Source of the DNA: Blastocystis sp. Blastoise
Taxonomy: Eukaryota; Sar; Bigyra; Opalinata; Blastocystidae
Direction: 5' to 3'
DNA: 64,000 nt
NCBI GenBank assembly: GCA_039096225.1
Contig: JBBPEB010000003.1
Location: 1-64,000 of the forward strand
This document shows positions 40,088 through 53,400 of this stretch, one piece after another; position 1 is the stretch's first letter, and each line of letters starts with the position of its first letter. Made by a program: the position numbers and the translations under genes. A model generated the notes under the pieces. It did not search any database, was not told where the DNA came from, and worked only from the letters and a program-made list of their open reading frames with translations.

Positions 40088-40252
40088 TTAGTGTTGACGA
40101 GTTTTTCTGTTATGGAAGAAGTTATATGTCCATTCTCCAGCACAATAAATAGCAAAGATACCAACAGCATACTTGAATCCAGGGAAAGATTGACGAATCT
40201 TAGGTTTTACCATAGGGTGGTTTCTCCAAGCATCATAATTACCAAAAACCAT
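40088..40252 (-). CDS. NDUFB3: Complex I accessory subunit NDUFB3 (B12)
   Basis: A single-exon gene of 54 codons. The motif YDAWRNHP followed by FPGFKYAVGIFAIYCAGEW and a basic, His-containing tail matches the conserved core of NDUFB3: R(N/D)xAW, a short loop, one transmembrane helix, then a charged C terminus. NDUFB3 is a single-pass membrane-arm subunit of mitochondrial complex I. The ATG at 40252 was chosen because the frame further upstream opens only on TTG and the upstream residues have no family counterpart. The gene is divergent from SMNDC1, with about 270 bp between starts. Shorter than the animal protein (~98 residues) but similar to small fungal forms. Confidence 0.8.
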   Translation of the reverse strand: MVFGNYDAWRNHPMVKPKIRQSFPGFKYAVGIFAIYCAGEWTYNFFHNRKTRQH

Positions 40253-40521
40253 TTTGATTAACTCAAATTTGATTTCAAAAGAAAGAAGAATAATATATTC
40301 TAATAAATCTCTGATTAGAGTATACAAAGAGTTCCACTGTTTTTTAAGAAAGGCTATATTTAGCGGAGTGATCCGTGATTATTTGTGAGAATCTGCACAT
40401 AAATATATATAGGGAATACCGAGATACAGTAGTTCCCACGAATATTTCGTTTTTTTTTTGTTTTTTTTAAATATTCTTTATTGAATTTATACTCTTTATA
40501 TCATATAGTTTAATTAATAGT
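40253..40521. promoter_or_regulatory. Divergent promoter region of NDUFB3 and SMNDC1-like genes
   Basis: The 269-bp spacer between two outward-facing starts must drive both genes. It contains a G/C-richer patch (GCGGAGTGATCCGTGATT, about 40362-40379) and a T17 tract interrupted by one G at about 40449-40468. I recognise no specific element. Confidence 0.4.
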
Positions 40522-42135
40522 ATGGATAATTCTGTAGAAAAGGAGCAATTATTAGCAAAGAAAACACAATATCAATCTCAACTTGAAAAGGTTGAAGAAC
40601 TTCTTAAGACAAATCCAGATCCAAAATTACATCAATTAAAAACTCAAATGATTGAGTTTATTTCCATGGTTGACTTATCGGTATACAAATATTTATTATT
40701 TTTTTTTTGCTATATATATATATTTTTAGAATTTACTTTTTAATATATATGTATATAATATTATTAATGATTTATATGTTTTAATATATAGTTAGCCAAG
40801 TTAAATCCTGTTAAAGAAGAAGTTAGACGTATATGATTATGTGTTATAAATTCCTTGAGTTTATATTAATTAAATATATGTATATATATATATAGCTGAA
40901 ATAAAATCTGAAGATGGTAATTGGGAAATTGGTGATGAATGTGAGGCTTTATTTGCTGATGATGGATTATATTATCCAGGTATATGATGATAATAATAAT
41001 AGTCATAATTATTATTTTCATTATTCAATATTATATAAATAGTTTACTATTATGTATATATATAGCTATCATTAGTGGTAGTGATGAATATAGTTCTGAT
41101 TTAACTGTTACCTATGTTGGCTATGGTAATTCTGCTCAAGTAGAATTAAAGAATATTCGAAAACCAACTCAAAAATGGGATGATTCAGAACCCATGGATA
41201 GTAAAGATATTAAAGTATTTATATATTTAGTTTTTTTTTATTTGTTTTATTATTATTTTATTATTATTTTATTATTTTATTATTTTTTTATTATTATTTT
41301 ATTATTATTTTATTATTGTTTTATTATTATTTTATTATTATTTTATTATTATTTTATTATTATTTTATTATTATTATATTATTTTATTATTATTTTATAA
41401 TTTTTTAATAATTATTTTATTATTATTTTATTATTATTTTATTATTTTATTATTGTATTCCAATAATAATAATAATAATACTATATATATAATAGGTAGG
41501 AATAGATTGTCGTGTTCGTTATATTCGTGACGGATGTTTACATGATGCTGTTATTGATACTATTATTAATGAAAAAGTTAGAGTCTATTATAAAAAACTA
41601 AATATATATGAAACTGTCCGAATGAAAGATATAAAGTATATTTATTTACTTTTTTCTTTATTTTTACAAAATAATTACATATATATAATGTTTTCTGTTT
41701 TTAGAGAATATATATATATACTTCTACAGTTATATGATTTATAATTATTATTTTATTTTATATATAGAAAAAAGAAGGTAGATAAAAAGACAATGGATCC
41801 CTTCGAAGCTTGTAAAATACTGCCAACAGACAGTGCTCATGTTCAAAGACAAAAGAAAAAAACCCTTCGTCAATTAAATTATCAAAAGGAAATTAAAGAG
41901 CAAGAAGATATTTTTAAAGAAAAACAAAATAGTTGGAAGAATTTTCAAAAGAAAAATGAAAAGAAAAAAACAACTACAGGTTATTTTATGGTTCGTATGT
42001 TTATTCTTTATTATCATTATATATATAATATATATATAATATATATATTATATAGCTGTCAATAAAGAATCTCGTGCTGCTACGAATGAAAAGACTATGA
42101 CTCCTTTTCCTGAAAAGAAACGTGTTTTCTTTTAA
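40522..42135 (+). CDS. SMNDC1: SMNDC1/SPF30-like Tudor splicing factor with a second Tudor-like unit
   Basis: Seven exons (40522-40680, 40792-40828, 40896-40979, 41066-41214, 41496-41635, 41768-41979, 42056-42135) join to 286 residues. SPF30 promotes U4/U6.U5 tri-snRNP entry during spliceosome assembly and binds dimethylarginine through its Tudor domain. The N-terminal helix (KKTQYQSQLEKVEELLKTNP) and Tudor domain (WEIGDECEALFADDGLYYPA through GYGNSAQVELKNIRKP) match the family. The next exon encodes another Tudor-like strand pattern, VGIDCRVRYIRDGCLHDAVI then VRVYYKKLNIYETVRMKDIK, where animal SPF30 has only a linker. The C-terminal basic coiled region (RQKKKTLRQLNYQKEIKEQE) and conserved SxW/Q-rich segment (KQNSWKNFQKK) are typical. 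Intron 4 (41215-41495) is filled with TTATTATTTTA repeats. Confidence 0.88.
41230..41460. repeat. (TTTTATTATTA)n in SMNDC1-like intron 4
   Basis: About twenty 11-nt units of ATTTTATTATT, all within the intron. Frames through it are artefacts. Confidence 0.8.
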
Positions 42136-43193
42136 ATTATTTTTTTAAATACTCATTCACATTATATTTTTTTAAATTGTTTTGTTTTTTTCCTAATAAT
42201 GATAAATATATATTCTATGATATATATATATATACAAAAACAATAATAACAAAACTAGTAATAAATTAAAAATTGTTTACCCCATAATCTAAAATTCTAT
42301 AAACAAAATTATATATAGATTCAATATATAGTATGATAAAATAGTATATAATGATAAAGATAGAAAAATAGAACAAAAGGCTAAACGAACAAAGTCTATG
42401 AGTATTATCCATATTTCACTGAATTTGTTTGAGTATAGTCAAATGAGCAGTTAATCTATTGCACATACAAGATGATTATATAAAACAACAAATAATATAG
42501 AAGTAAAAATATGCAAAAAAAAATATAGAATCGCTATTAAAAAAAAATTATATAAAGTGTAATTATATTTTGGTATATGTTGTAAATATAAAAATTAATT
42601 AAAAAAAAATAAATTAATTTAAAAATATATATAAATTAATTAAAAATAAATAAATAAATTAATGAATCCCTAACATATATATATATACAAAAATATAAAT
42701 TATATATATATATGAAGTAAAATAGAAGAAAAAGATGAGATAATATAATGATATTCACCTAAGATACCAATATAGAAAAATAGAAATAATCATATTATAA
42801 TAGTAACAAAAAAAAATACATATATAACTCGAATAAGCAAATAAAATAAGCAAAATAATTAATTATAAACTAATTGATCAATCTAAAATATAAATATATA
42901 TATTATAACTTTTATAATAAATAGAGTTTTAACTAAAAATAAGAGTAACAAATATATAAATAAAATTTATATGTATAAATATCTATATACATTATAAAAA
43001 ATTATTATTATTATATTTATATATATATATGTAAATTAAAGGAATTAAAAATAATAAAAATATAGAAAAAATAATTTAAATTGATTATCTATAAATATTA
43101 TATCTACAATGATTTCAAAAGAAATATCCAGCTAGTTAATAATAATAATATATATTCTTATTTTTCTCTCTCCTCCTCTTCTTCTTCTTCTCT
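42136..43193. other. Convergent intergenic spacer, about 1.06 kb
   Basis: Sequence between the SMNDC1-like stop and the KH-gene stop. It is strongly A-rich with several (TA)n and AAATTAATTAAAAA patches. No gene was seen. Confidence 0.65.
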
Positions 43194-45875
43194 TTATTGA
43201 GAATAAGTATAATTAGAATATTGACTAGGTGTCATATAAGGTTGTTGATAACCTCCATATATAGCAGGATAACTAGACATAGAATTTGTAGCTTCACTTT
43301 GTTGAGTAGTAGATGGACTAGTATTAACGTTCATATCTACAGGTTTAGTTTCTTGAGTATAAGCAGTATTTGTATTAACAGGAGAACCATTAGTAGTATT
43401 AGAAGGAGTATTTGAAGCATTAGTAGGAGAAGAAGCATTAGGTCCAGACATAGTATTGTTATTATTATTATTATTAGTATAATTAGACATAGAATGATTC
43501 ATAGTAGCATTATTATAACTACTCATAGAATAATTACTAGTAGGAATTTGTTGATAAGAAGATTGAGTATATCCATAATTGAAATTATTACTAGAAGGAT
43601 TAGCATATTGATAATAACCAGTATTATTATAAGTGTGGAAAGCAGAGGAATAAGCCATAGAATTATTATTACTCATCATTTGATTGTTATTATTACTTTG
43701 AGCAATAGTAGAATTAATTTGATCTGGAGTACTGTTCATAAAACGCTTTATTAATTCACTATAATATATATATAGTTATTTATTATTAAATAATTAATAT
43801 ATATATATATTTATAATAAAAATATAATAAATATAAATAATTAATATATATAAATATTTATAATAAAAATATAATAAATATAAATAATTAATATATATAT
43901 TTATAATAAAAATATAATAAATATAAATAATACATACAGAGCTTTTTCGATATTAGCGACTTCACCAGTAATAGTCATTTCTCGTTCCTTAGCAGTAGGA
44001 AGTACTTCATCTTTCTTTTGAACTTGAATATGAGTTTGAGTATCATTGACAACAAAACGAATGATATTACCACCCTTACCAATCACTTTACCCGTGGATT
44101 CTAAAGGAACAGCAATCTTAATTTCACCAGTAGCAGCACTACCGGTTAATACACGATAATTAATGTCTTGCTTAGCAGGCATATTATTGGTATTGTTATT
44201 ATTATTACTGTTATTCTGATAATTATTATTCTTATTATTTTGATAATTATTATTTTGATAATTATTATTGTTGTAATGATTGTTATAATTGTTATTATAA
44301 TAGCCATTTTGATTATAGCCTTGATTATTCATAACAGGAGTATTTTTTAGTTGTTCAGGAGCTTCAAGGAGTTTCTTAGCTAACATGCCTAAAGCCTTTA
44401 CAACCCATTCAGGTTTACCTGTCAAAATAACAGGACGTTCATTAATATAATTAGGATAATTTTCCTTTTGAAGAATCTTAACATGAGCCTTCGTTTCCTT
44501 GTTAATTTCACGAATATTATCACCATTTCTACCAATAATAAAACCAATTAAAGAACTATGTAAAGCTAATTTCAATACTATAATCTCAGTATCAACAACA
44601 CCAGAGGAAATTCCTTCTTGAACAATAGATTCAATAGTAGCTTTAGCTTCACGTACTTTATCACCAGCACCACTTAAATCGATAGCACGTACGTTTAAAC
44701 CACTAACAACATCCTTTTCTAAAGATAATTGAATCTTACATTGAGATTGATCAGCAATTTCCTTAATCTTGGCACCTCCTTTACCAATAACAAGACCTAC
44801 AGCTCCATGAGGAATAAGCATACGTATAGCTAATTGATCGTTATATTCCTTAAGATCAGTACCATTCACATGACTCATAATAAGATCCTTTGCAGCCTTG
44901 ACACTCTCTGCGTCACCAGCAATACGAACTAAACGACAAGGAGATTGAGGAATAGCATCAATGTCATTAGTAACACGAATCTATATTCATTTATATATAT
45001 AACTCATATTCAAATATTTATTTTCTTTTTTAAAAAATCAATTATATATAATTATAAAAATGAATATTAATTTTATAAAAAATACAATAATAAATAAATA
45101 ATAAATAAATAATAAAAAAATAATAATAAAAAAATAATAATAAAAAAATAATAATAAAAAAATAATAATAAATAAAAAATAAAAAAAAATAATAATAATA
45201 AAATAAAATATACTCTAGTATGAGTTTCATCAGCAATAGAACGAATACCTGATCCAGATTTACCAATAAGTTCACCAACATTTTCAGTAGGAATAACAAT
45301 ATCTAAATCAAAGTTAGGTTCCTTAGCAATTTCAAATTCAACAGAAAGCTTAGGAATAACAACTTCAACAGCTTTTTCAATATTCTCAACACTACCTCTA
45401 ATAACTAAAGGACGATCATATGTTGTAGGAAAAACTTCAGTACCATCATCAAGTTGCATAGTAACATGGCAATTATTCTAATTTTAAAAAAAAAAATATA
45501 TATATATTATTATTATTATTTTTAATTTAATTTTGTTAAAGAATAGTCTTTAATGTAACATAGAATAATAATTAAAATACTAATATATAATAAAAACGAA
45601 ATTATATAAATAAAAATTAAAATAAAGATTAAATCAACAAAAAATACTTGAATTTCTTTAATAACAGATCCACTTCTTCCAATAACAGGACCACAAGACT
45701 TTTGATGAATACAAAGTTTAATGTCAACGATGGAACTAGTGCGTCTTTGTAAATCAATTCCTTCTTCTTCTTCTCCCTTATGCTTATAAGCAGTATTATT
45801 CTGATGAGGATAGGAGATAAACTTAGAAGGTTGCATTTCTTGACGTTGGGTTGTTGTTTGTTGAGGATATTGCAT
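43194..45875 (-). CDS. Five-KH-domain RNA-binding protein with Asn-rich linker
   Basis: Four exons (45648-45875, 45214-45477, 43938-44980, 43194-43758) give 699 residues. Five KH domains are seen, each with the GxxG loop: CGPVIGRSGSVIKEIQ, GELIGKSGSGIRSIADET, VGLVIGKGGAKIKEIADQS, IGFIIGRNGDNIREINKET and GKVIGKGGNIIRFVV. An Asn/Tyr-rich tract (YNNNYNNHYNNNNYQNN) separates KH4 and KH5. The C-terminal ~180 residues are Asn/Ser/Thr/Tyr-rich and disordered (QYANPSSNNFNYGYTQSSYQ). KH arrays of this kind (PCBP, FUBP and vigilin relatives) bind single-stranded RNA or DNA and act in mRNA stability and translation; the Gln/Tyr-rich tail recalls FUBP-type proteins. I cannot assign a one-to-one orthologue. 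It lies divergent from MECR with 355 bp between starts. Confidence 0.88.
43770..43930. repeat. ~45-bp tandem repeat in the last intron of the KH gene
   Basis: Three copies of AATAATTAATATATATAAAT followed by ATTTATAATAAAAATATAAT AAATAT lie within intron 43759-43937. Confidence 0.75.
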
Positions 45876-46230
45876 TTATATTTATAATAAAAAATATAGA
45901 TAATACAAAAAAACAAAAAAATATATGTAAAAAACAGTTCTATTCGTAGAATGAATGCCTCAGATGATGTTTAGTGATTCATGAAACGAAGAGAAATGCA
46001 TTGAAGATCATAGTTATTCCTTTTATTTTTTTCTTGGTTTTTATTCAAATAAAAAAGTCAAGAATTTTTTTTCTGTCACCCATCAACCAATCATTTGTGA
46101 TATATATATTTTTTACTTTTGATATAGATAATAAATGTCATACTCTTTCTCAATAGGGAATTTTTTACTCTGTTTTGATCAAAACAACAAGCTATAGTTA
46201 TATTTTGCTATATTTATATAAATAGAGATA
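45876..46230. promoter_or_regulatory. Divergent promoter region of KH gene and MECR
   Basis: A 355-bp spacer between outward-facing starts. It contains T- and A-tracts but no element I can name. A frame at 45974-46156 is not credible as a gene. Confidence 0.4.
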
Positions 46231-47675
46231 ATGTCAGCATTAAGAGCTATTAGAACTTTTGCAAATACCTCTTCTTTCTATCGTTTAGCTAGTACTACTG
46301 CTATTACCAAGAGTACTTTTGGTTGTGCTTCTAAAGTTTTACAAACTGAAACTGTTGAACTTCCTGAACTTAAAGCTAATCAAGTTCAAGTTTCTATGAT
46401 TGCTTCTCCTATTACTCTTTTCGATTTAACTGCCGTATATGATTTTAAAGAATCATTATTATTTTTATCAAATACAAAATGAAAATCATTGTTTAATTTT
46501 TTTAAATATTTCTTATATAGATTCAAGGAACTATTCCTTGTATGCCAAATAATCATATTGCTGGATTAGAAGGTGCTGGTAGAATTACTCAAGTTGGTTC
46601 GAGTGTTACTGGATTAAATGTCAATGATTCTGTTGTTTTTGTTAAACCTACCACTGGTATGTTTATTTGAATTGTTTTTTTTATTATTATTATTTTAAAA
46701 TTTTTATATTTATATGTTTTTTTTTTATTTTAAAAAATAAATTTTTTATTTATCTTTAAAAAAAATTTGCTTTTTTTTTAATCTTTAAAAATAATATATA
46801 TATGTTTATATATTTAAAATAGGTACTTGGGCTAAGGAAGTTGTTGTTGATTCTTGTTCTTTATATAAGATTCCTACTTCTATTAATCCTGAACTTGCTG
46901 CTGGTATTGTTGGTGCTCCTTCTATTGCTTACAGAATCCTTAATGATTTCGCTACTTTAGAAGCTGGTGATGTTGTTATTCAGAACGCTGCTAATACTTC
47001 TGTTGGTCATGCTATTGTTCAACTTTGTAAAGCTAAGGGTATTAAAACTATTAATATTATTCCTGAAAGTTCTGAATATGAAAATGAATTCCGTACTTTA
47101 GAAACTATCGGTGCTGATATTATTTGCAGAGAAACTTATGTTGGTACTCCTGCTTTTAAGAAACTTCTTAGTGATTTACCTGCTGCTAAATTAGCTGTTG
47201 ATGGTATGGGAGGTATTGTTGGTACAAATACTGCTAGAAATATCAAGAATGCTACTTTAGTTAGTTATGCCGATATATCTCGTCAAGCTATGACTATTCC
47301 TTCTTCTCTTCTTATTTCTAATAATGTCACTCTTAAGGGATTCAATCTCTATCAGTATTTATTATTTTATGATTATTATTAATTATATTATATATACCTA
47401 TTTTATTATTTTATAATATATTTATTTATTTATTTAATAATATATTTATTTAATAATTTATTTCTTTATTTATTTAATTCTTTCTTTCTAGATGGTTAGA
47501 AAATGCTAGTTGTGAAGATGTTAATACAATGATGTCTTCTATTACTTCTCTTGTTGAAACAGATAAATTACGTGTTTTCTTAAAGAAGGATAAATTCAGT
47601 GAATTTAAGAATGCTCTTGAAGCTTCTACTGAACCTTTTGCTTCTAGAACTATTTTAATGATGATGCAAGAATAA
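46231..47675 (+). CDS. MECR: Mitochondrial trans-2-enoyl-CoA/ACP reductase (MECR/Etr1)
   Basis: Four exons (46231-46434, 46521-46656, 46823-47354, 47492-47675) give 351 residues, normal for the family. It catalyses the NADPH-dependent last step of mitochondrial type II fatty acid synthesis, which supplies lipoate and supports complex I assembly. The N terminus (MSALRAIRTFANTSSFYRLA) is a basic amphipathic presequence. The medium-chain dehydrogenase fold is evident: NHIAGLEGAGRITQVGSSV, then GTWAKEVVVDS, SINPELAAGIVGAPSIAYRI, GDVVIQNAANTSVGHAIVQL (nucleotide-binding turn), LAVDGMGG and the C-terminal LKGFNLYQWLEN segment. No zinc ligands are expected. The GNSG-like motif reads AANTSVG, a minor variation on the family's NAANSGVG. 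Confidence 0.93.
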
Positions 47676-48054
47676 ATATAATATATATTCATTCATTCAT
47701 TCATTCATAAAAATACTATAAAATCTTCAAATTAATAAATAATCAACTTATATTTTATTATCTTTTCTAATTTTTTTTTTATATATATAAAACATTTAAT
47801 TTAAAAAAAAAAGTATTTTTTCATCATTCATATATATTATATAATCTATTATAGATACATTTATAGTATCTATTTTAGAATATTCACCCCTATATATCTA
47901 TAATTTTTTATTGAACTGTATAAATGCAAATAAACTATATATATTTATTTTGTTTTTACTAATATATATGTATATATTAAAGTACAACAATTGTTAATAA
48001 AAATACATCCATTTTAAACATAATACAAATTCATTGAAAAAATAAATAAATAAA
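47676..48054. other. Convergent intergenic spacer
   Basis: 3' flanks of MECR (+) and the exosome gene (-). A/T-rich, with a short ATTC tandem run at 47688-47706. No gene was seen. Confidence 0.65.
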
Positions 48055-49508
48055 TTATTCTTCTTTTGAATGAAGTGTATCTAATTTATCAAAAAGAGAA
48101 AAAATTTCGTTATTCTTCTTCTTCATAGAAGTAATTAAATCCTTTATATCTTCTACTTCTAATACTTCATTTCCTGGCTTACAAATAGTTAATATCTATG
48201 ATAATAAAAATATATTATTTATCATTCATTAGAATTAATAGATATATAGAATATAATAAATGTACTATAATAAACATAGAATAAATAAATATAAAATAAT
48301 AAAATAACTTAATAAATATACTTTATTATCGAATCCAAGTACAATTGTGACACGATCTGTCATAATATCTTCTTCAAAACTTGTGGGGTCTGATATTATA
48401 TACTGATTAAAGAAACCAAATGTTTGACTATGAATTTTATTCATTAAAGCTAATTGACTACAATGATCTATAATATATAATAATATTTATAATAATATTA
48501 ATTTATAAATTATTCTTTTTATTATTACTATTCAATCTTTATATAGAATTATTATATATATACCATAATCAAATATTAATTCTCCATCAACATTTTCTTC
48601 TACCTTAGGTATTTGTAATGTTTTTAATGCACCGTATAAGGCATATGTAGCAGTATCTATAGCATTACCATCATAATCCAAACATATAAGATCGGCGTGT
48701 AATGTCCAAACATACTTTTTAGGTATTATCACCAAATCAGATAAATCTATTAATGAACTATATTAACAATAATTATAAAAAATATTATATACAAATAATA
48801 ATGATATTAATATAATAAATAATAAAAATAATTAATTAATTCATGATTATATAAATATATAATAAAAAATAATAACAAATAAATAATAATAAAAAAATAA
48901 TAATAAAAAAAATAACAAATAACAATAATAAAATAACAATAATAAAATAACAATAAATATACTTTACACATAAATCATGAAGATATTGACTAAGAGCTAC
49001 GGACTCTGCAGAAGGTTTGCCGACATTAAATTTAGTACTACATAAAGGAGATAACATAACACTCACATCTATAGAAAAATACATTATATATATCAACTAA
49101 AACAATATTTTATTCATTAGCAATTCTTTGTTAACATATAAATATCTCCATAAATTAAAATAAACAAAAATTAACAACATATAAGCATACCTATATTACC
49201 AGTTTCATTAATTTCACCAGAATGCTTCACAGGCTCTAATTTTAATCCACAAATCATAGCAGTCTGACCAATACGAACAATACATGATCCTTGAGATGTA
49301 TTTATATTACCTATATATATATTTATACCATTAAAAAACAATTTTTTCAAATAAAGTAACTCAAACTCATTTAGAAAACATATATACCTGGTGCAACTAA
49401 TATCGATCTACAGTCATTCATTTCTCTTCCATCTGGTCTTACAGATTTCTCCAAAAAAGATTCATAAAAAATCTTAGGACTCACTTTCTTAAATGATTCA
49501 GCCTCCAT
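48055..49508 (-). CDS. EXOSC8: RNA exosome RNase PH-like subunit Rrp43/EXOSC8
   Basis: Six exons (49388-49508, 49201-49310, 48963-49068, 48564-48757, 48322-48467, 48055-48195) join phase-correctly to about 272 residues. The product is a catalytically inert RNase PH-fold member of the nine-subunit exosome ring, used in 3'-5' RNA processing and decay in nucleus and cytoplasm. Markers: YESFLEKSVRPDGRE and CRSILVAPGNINTSQGSCIV near the N terminus; AMICGLKLEPVK; NVGKPSAESVALSQYLHDLC; VWTLHADLICLDYDGNAIDT with ATYALYGALKTLQIP, which aligns very well with EXOSC8; and a late LTICKPGNE motif. A short acidic/basic tail ends in HSKEE. The order and the IPKKYVW spacing favour Rrp43 over Rrp42 or Rrp45. 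Confidence 0.9.
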
Positions 49509-50498
49509 ATATAGATTCTTCAATTATGTAATAGTAAATAACGTTTTTTCTTTTTTTCATACAAAAAATCAGTTCCATTCAATGAATTTCAGCCATTTCC
49601 ATCACTTTTCTTTGGGTTTATAAAAAAACAACCTTTTCATATTCATTATTTAATAGAAACTATAAAAAAACATATTCATTTAAAAATTTATTACATGTAT
49701 ATGAAATATATATATATTTTATTATATTATCTCACTCAATTGTAGAAATCAATAGGCTTTTATTTATAAAATTGACTTGAGTTCTCTATCATTGTTACCA
49801 TCATTGATCGTTGATCTATTTTATTATTTAAAAAAAAATATCTTTATTCAAATTCTATACAATATTTCCAAGAAAAAGTAATTTCACGCTTGTAAACAAA
49901 ACAAATAAAATATATAGGAACAAATAAACAAAGAAAAACAAACACTTTGATGATTTATTAGTTTTTAAATAACTAATCAATCCATTTTAAACGATATAAT
50001 ATATTTTTTTCTTTTTAAATATGAAGGAACAGAAGATTATATGTACTTTTTCAAAGAGACATAAATATATTTTATATAGATTAAATAAAATAGAAACAAA
50101 AATAAAGAAACAAACAAACAAAAAAATTAAAACTATAATTAAAACAAAAAAAAATAAAATGATAAGAATTGTATAAGAATTCAAAAAAAAAATGAAAAGA
50201 AATTAAGAAGATATGAACTATAGATTATATATATATATATATAGATAAATTATATGATATTTCTTGTTCTATTCTATAAATCTATATATGTATATTTATA
50301 TATATACACCCTAATACTTTAAAATCAAACTAAAGAAAATGACATATATAAATATAATTAATAAAATGAAATAAAAATATAGAGAATAAAATTTAAAAAA
50401 AAAATGACAATAAATAATAAATGATATATATATATATTCAAGAATAAGAATATATATATATATAATACTTACTATACCATAATATTATGAATATAGAA
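49509..50498. other. Intergenic between EXOSC8 promoter side and importin 3' end
   Basis: About 1 kb without a supported gene. A minus-strand frame at 49987-50184 is Phe/Ile-rich low complexity. The right half is A-rich with (TA)n patches. Confidence 0.65.
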
Positions 50499-53400
50499 TT
50501 AATGATGAGTAAAACTCATAGCAGTTTTAATTAAATTAGATTTTTCTAATCCAATAGTATTCCATACATCTAATAATAATTCTTGTGGGATTTTATTTTG
50601 GATATTAAATACTAATTGAAGAATACGATGCATTGTTCCTTCTTTAACTAATTCTATACTTAAACAAACAACTGTTAATATTTGAGATATATTCACAAAG
50701 TCATCTCCTTGGACAGTATAATTATTCTTTTCAAATCGTTCACATAAAATAGATATACAGAAATCACTTTCATCTATATCTTTATGTAAAGGCAAACAAG
50801 ATAACCAACAATTAAATAATATAGGCATATTGGGAAGAGAAGGATGATAATATAATATTTTACCAAAGGCACTAACAGCATTATCTGAAGCTATATAATA
50901 ATCAGGATTATCCACGTCATTACTACCTAAGAAATCATTTATGGCCAATATACATGATTCAGCTACAGATTCAAAGGTTTCCCCTCCATATTTCGCTAAT
51001 ATTCCAATACCATACGCAGCTCCTTGTCTTAATGCAGGATCTGGATGCTTCAAATCAGTAAATAAAATAGGAAGGAATTGAGGATAATAACTATAAGCTG
51101 CAGACCCACAATGCTCAATTATATCATCAATAACAAATAATCCAAATTTCTTATCTCCATTCGATCTCCATTCTTGTGTGAATTCTAAAACTTCTTTATA
51201 ATATAATCGATCAAAAATAGGTAAAAAACGACTACCATAACAACGGAATAACCCGCCAATACATTCCGAGAGATATAAATGATACACATTTTCAGCATTT
51301 TCAGCCTGATTATTATCTTCTTCTTCTTCTTCATCGAAAGGTTCATTCTCTAATCCTTCTAATCTTTGACTACGACGCTGTATACTATTATATAAAGCAT
51401 TCTTAATAGCAGTTAAAATACGTTCTAAATCACTATCGGAAAGGATATATGCAGTGATTCCATTTGCATCGGTGATAGTACTCTTATTACATACAATAGT
51501 CATAATTTGAGATACATTCGTCAACATTTCTAAATCTTCTTCTCCTTCTAAACACACTAATAATTCCTTTATTAACATTTCATAAAGAGCTTTATATTGA
51601 TCGATAGGACATAATTGCTTATGAACACAGTTCTCTACAGTAATAAGAGCAGGCTCCATAATAGATAATGCACATAAACATAAATCATAAAAGGTAATTG
51701 TATTTAGAAGAGGAACTAATACTTTTACTATATCCTCTAAATATGTATATATATTCTCATGTAATTCTGTTAATAAAACACATAATGTCTCACATGCATT
51801 CGCTTTCTCATCTAATGCATTTGTACGTATATTTATAAAACTACCATTATCTAGCTCTTGTATCTATATATATATAGTAGTTTAATAAGAATAAGATATA
51901 TATTATTATTTATATATATACAATAACATCTTCATCTTCTTCATCTGTATCAATTTCATCTTCTTCAATAGTATAATCCATATTAGCTGTCTTTAAAAGT
52001 AGGGGAATAATTACATCTACATAGGGAAGGAAATCTCCCTTTAAAGCAGTACACATACGACTCCAAGCCTATTTGTATTAATATATAAATCATAATATAT
52101 AAAATACATTAAAAATATATATATTAAATATATTAAATATAATAAAAAAAATAAAAATAAATAATAATAATATAGATATAATATAATAAAAATATAAACA
52201 AATAATAATATAAATATAAAAAAAATAAAAATAAATAATAATAATATAAATATAATATAATAAAAATATAAACAAATAATAATAATATAAACATAATAAA
52301 CATAATAAATAATATAATCATATAATATAAATTTATATACTTGCATCATAGTGACTTTCATTTCTTCTCCTTCTCCTTCTATTTCTCCCATTCCTTCCTT
52401 ATACATTATTTCCATGATTTCTCGAGCATCTTCTTTAAATAAACTTCCTACGGCCATTCCCACAATTGTGATGCATTCTAACGCTTGGCCGCGGTACAAA
52501 CGAATATCTGTAGGAGAAGATACCGCGCGATTGAATGGCGGGTTGATATATAATTGTTTCATAATTGTCATAGTATTCTTATAATAAGGAATAAAAGAGG
52601 TTGTCACACAACCAGCAATAGAAGATATCACACTAAAGATCTATATATATATATTGTTCATATTTTTCTATATTATTTAAAGATATATCATTTGAAAAGA
52701 TAGATCAATTTTTAAAAATATAAAGTACAATAATAAAATATATATTAATATATATTTATATAATAAAAATAATAAAAATAATATACATATAATAAAAATA
52801 ATAACATAATAAACATAATAAACATAATAATAAACATAATAATAAACATAAGAATAACTATAATACTTGTGTTTGGACCATGGGTGGTGAATTTGAAAGA
52901 TTATTAATAAGTTGAGTGTTCATTTCAGAGAGAACGGGTTTCAATAATTCATCTTCACATTCATCTACGAAGTTACTTAGTGCCGCAGCTGTGATATATC
53001 GAATACGAGGAGGTTGAGAAGGATTAAGAAGAGAAAAGAGTTTAGAGAGAGTTTCTTGATTCACTTCTGTTTGTAAATAAGGTGAGAAATCAGTAGAGAG
53101 TTGACCCAAACAATATATAGAAGCGAATCGAACTCTAGGGTGAGGATCATCCAATAAACTAATGACATAATTACATATAGCAGCACGATCGGAAGTCTCT
53201 TCTGAAACAAACTCTGAAATCTATATATATATAAAGGAATTAGAAGATAAAATAGGCATAATAGAAAAGAATAAGAGAATAAAAATAATAGAAATATATA
53301 ATGAATAAATATATAATCAATATATATATAATCAATATATATATAATCAATATATATATAATCAATATATATATAATCAATATATAATCAATATAATATT

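Noticed and set aside
40253..40327. 25-residue N-terminal extension of NDUFB3
   Set aside because: The extended frame begins with TTG and has no counterpart in the family; the ATG at 40252 is preferred.
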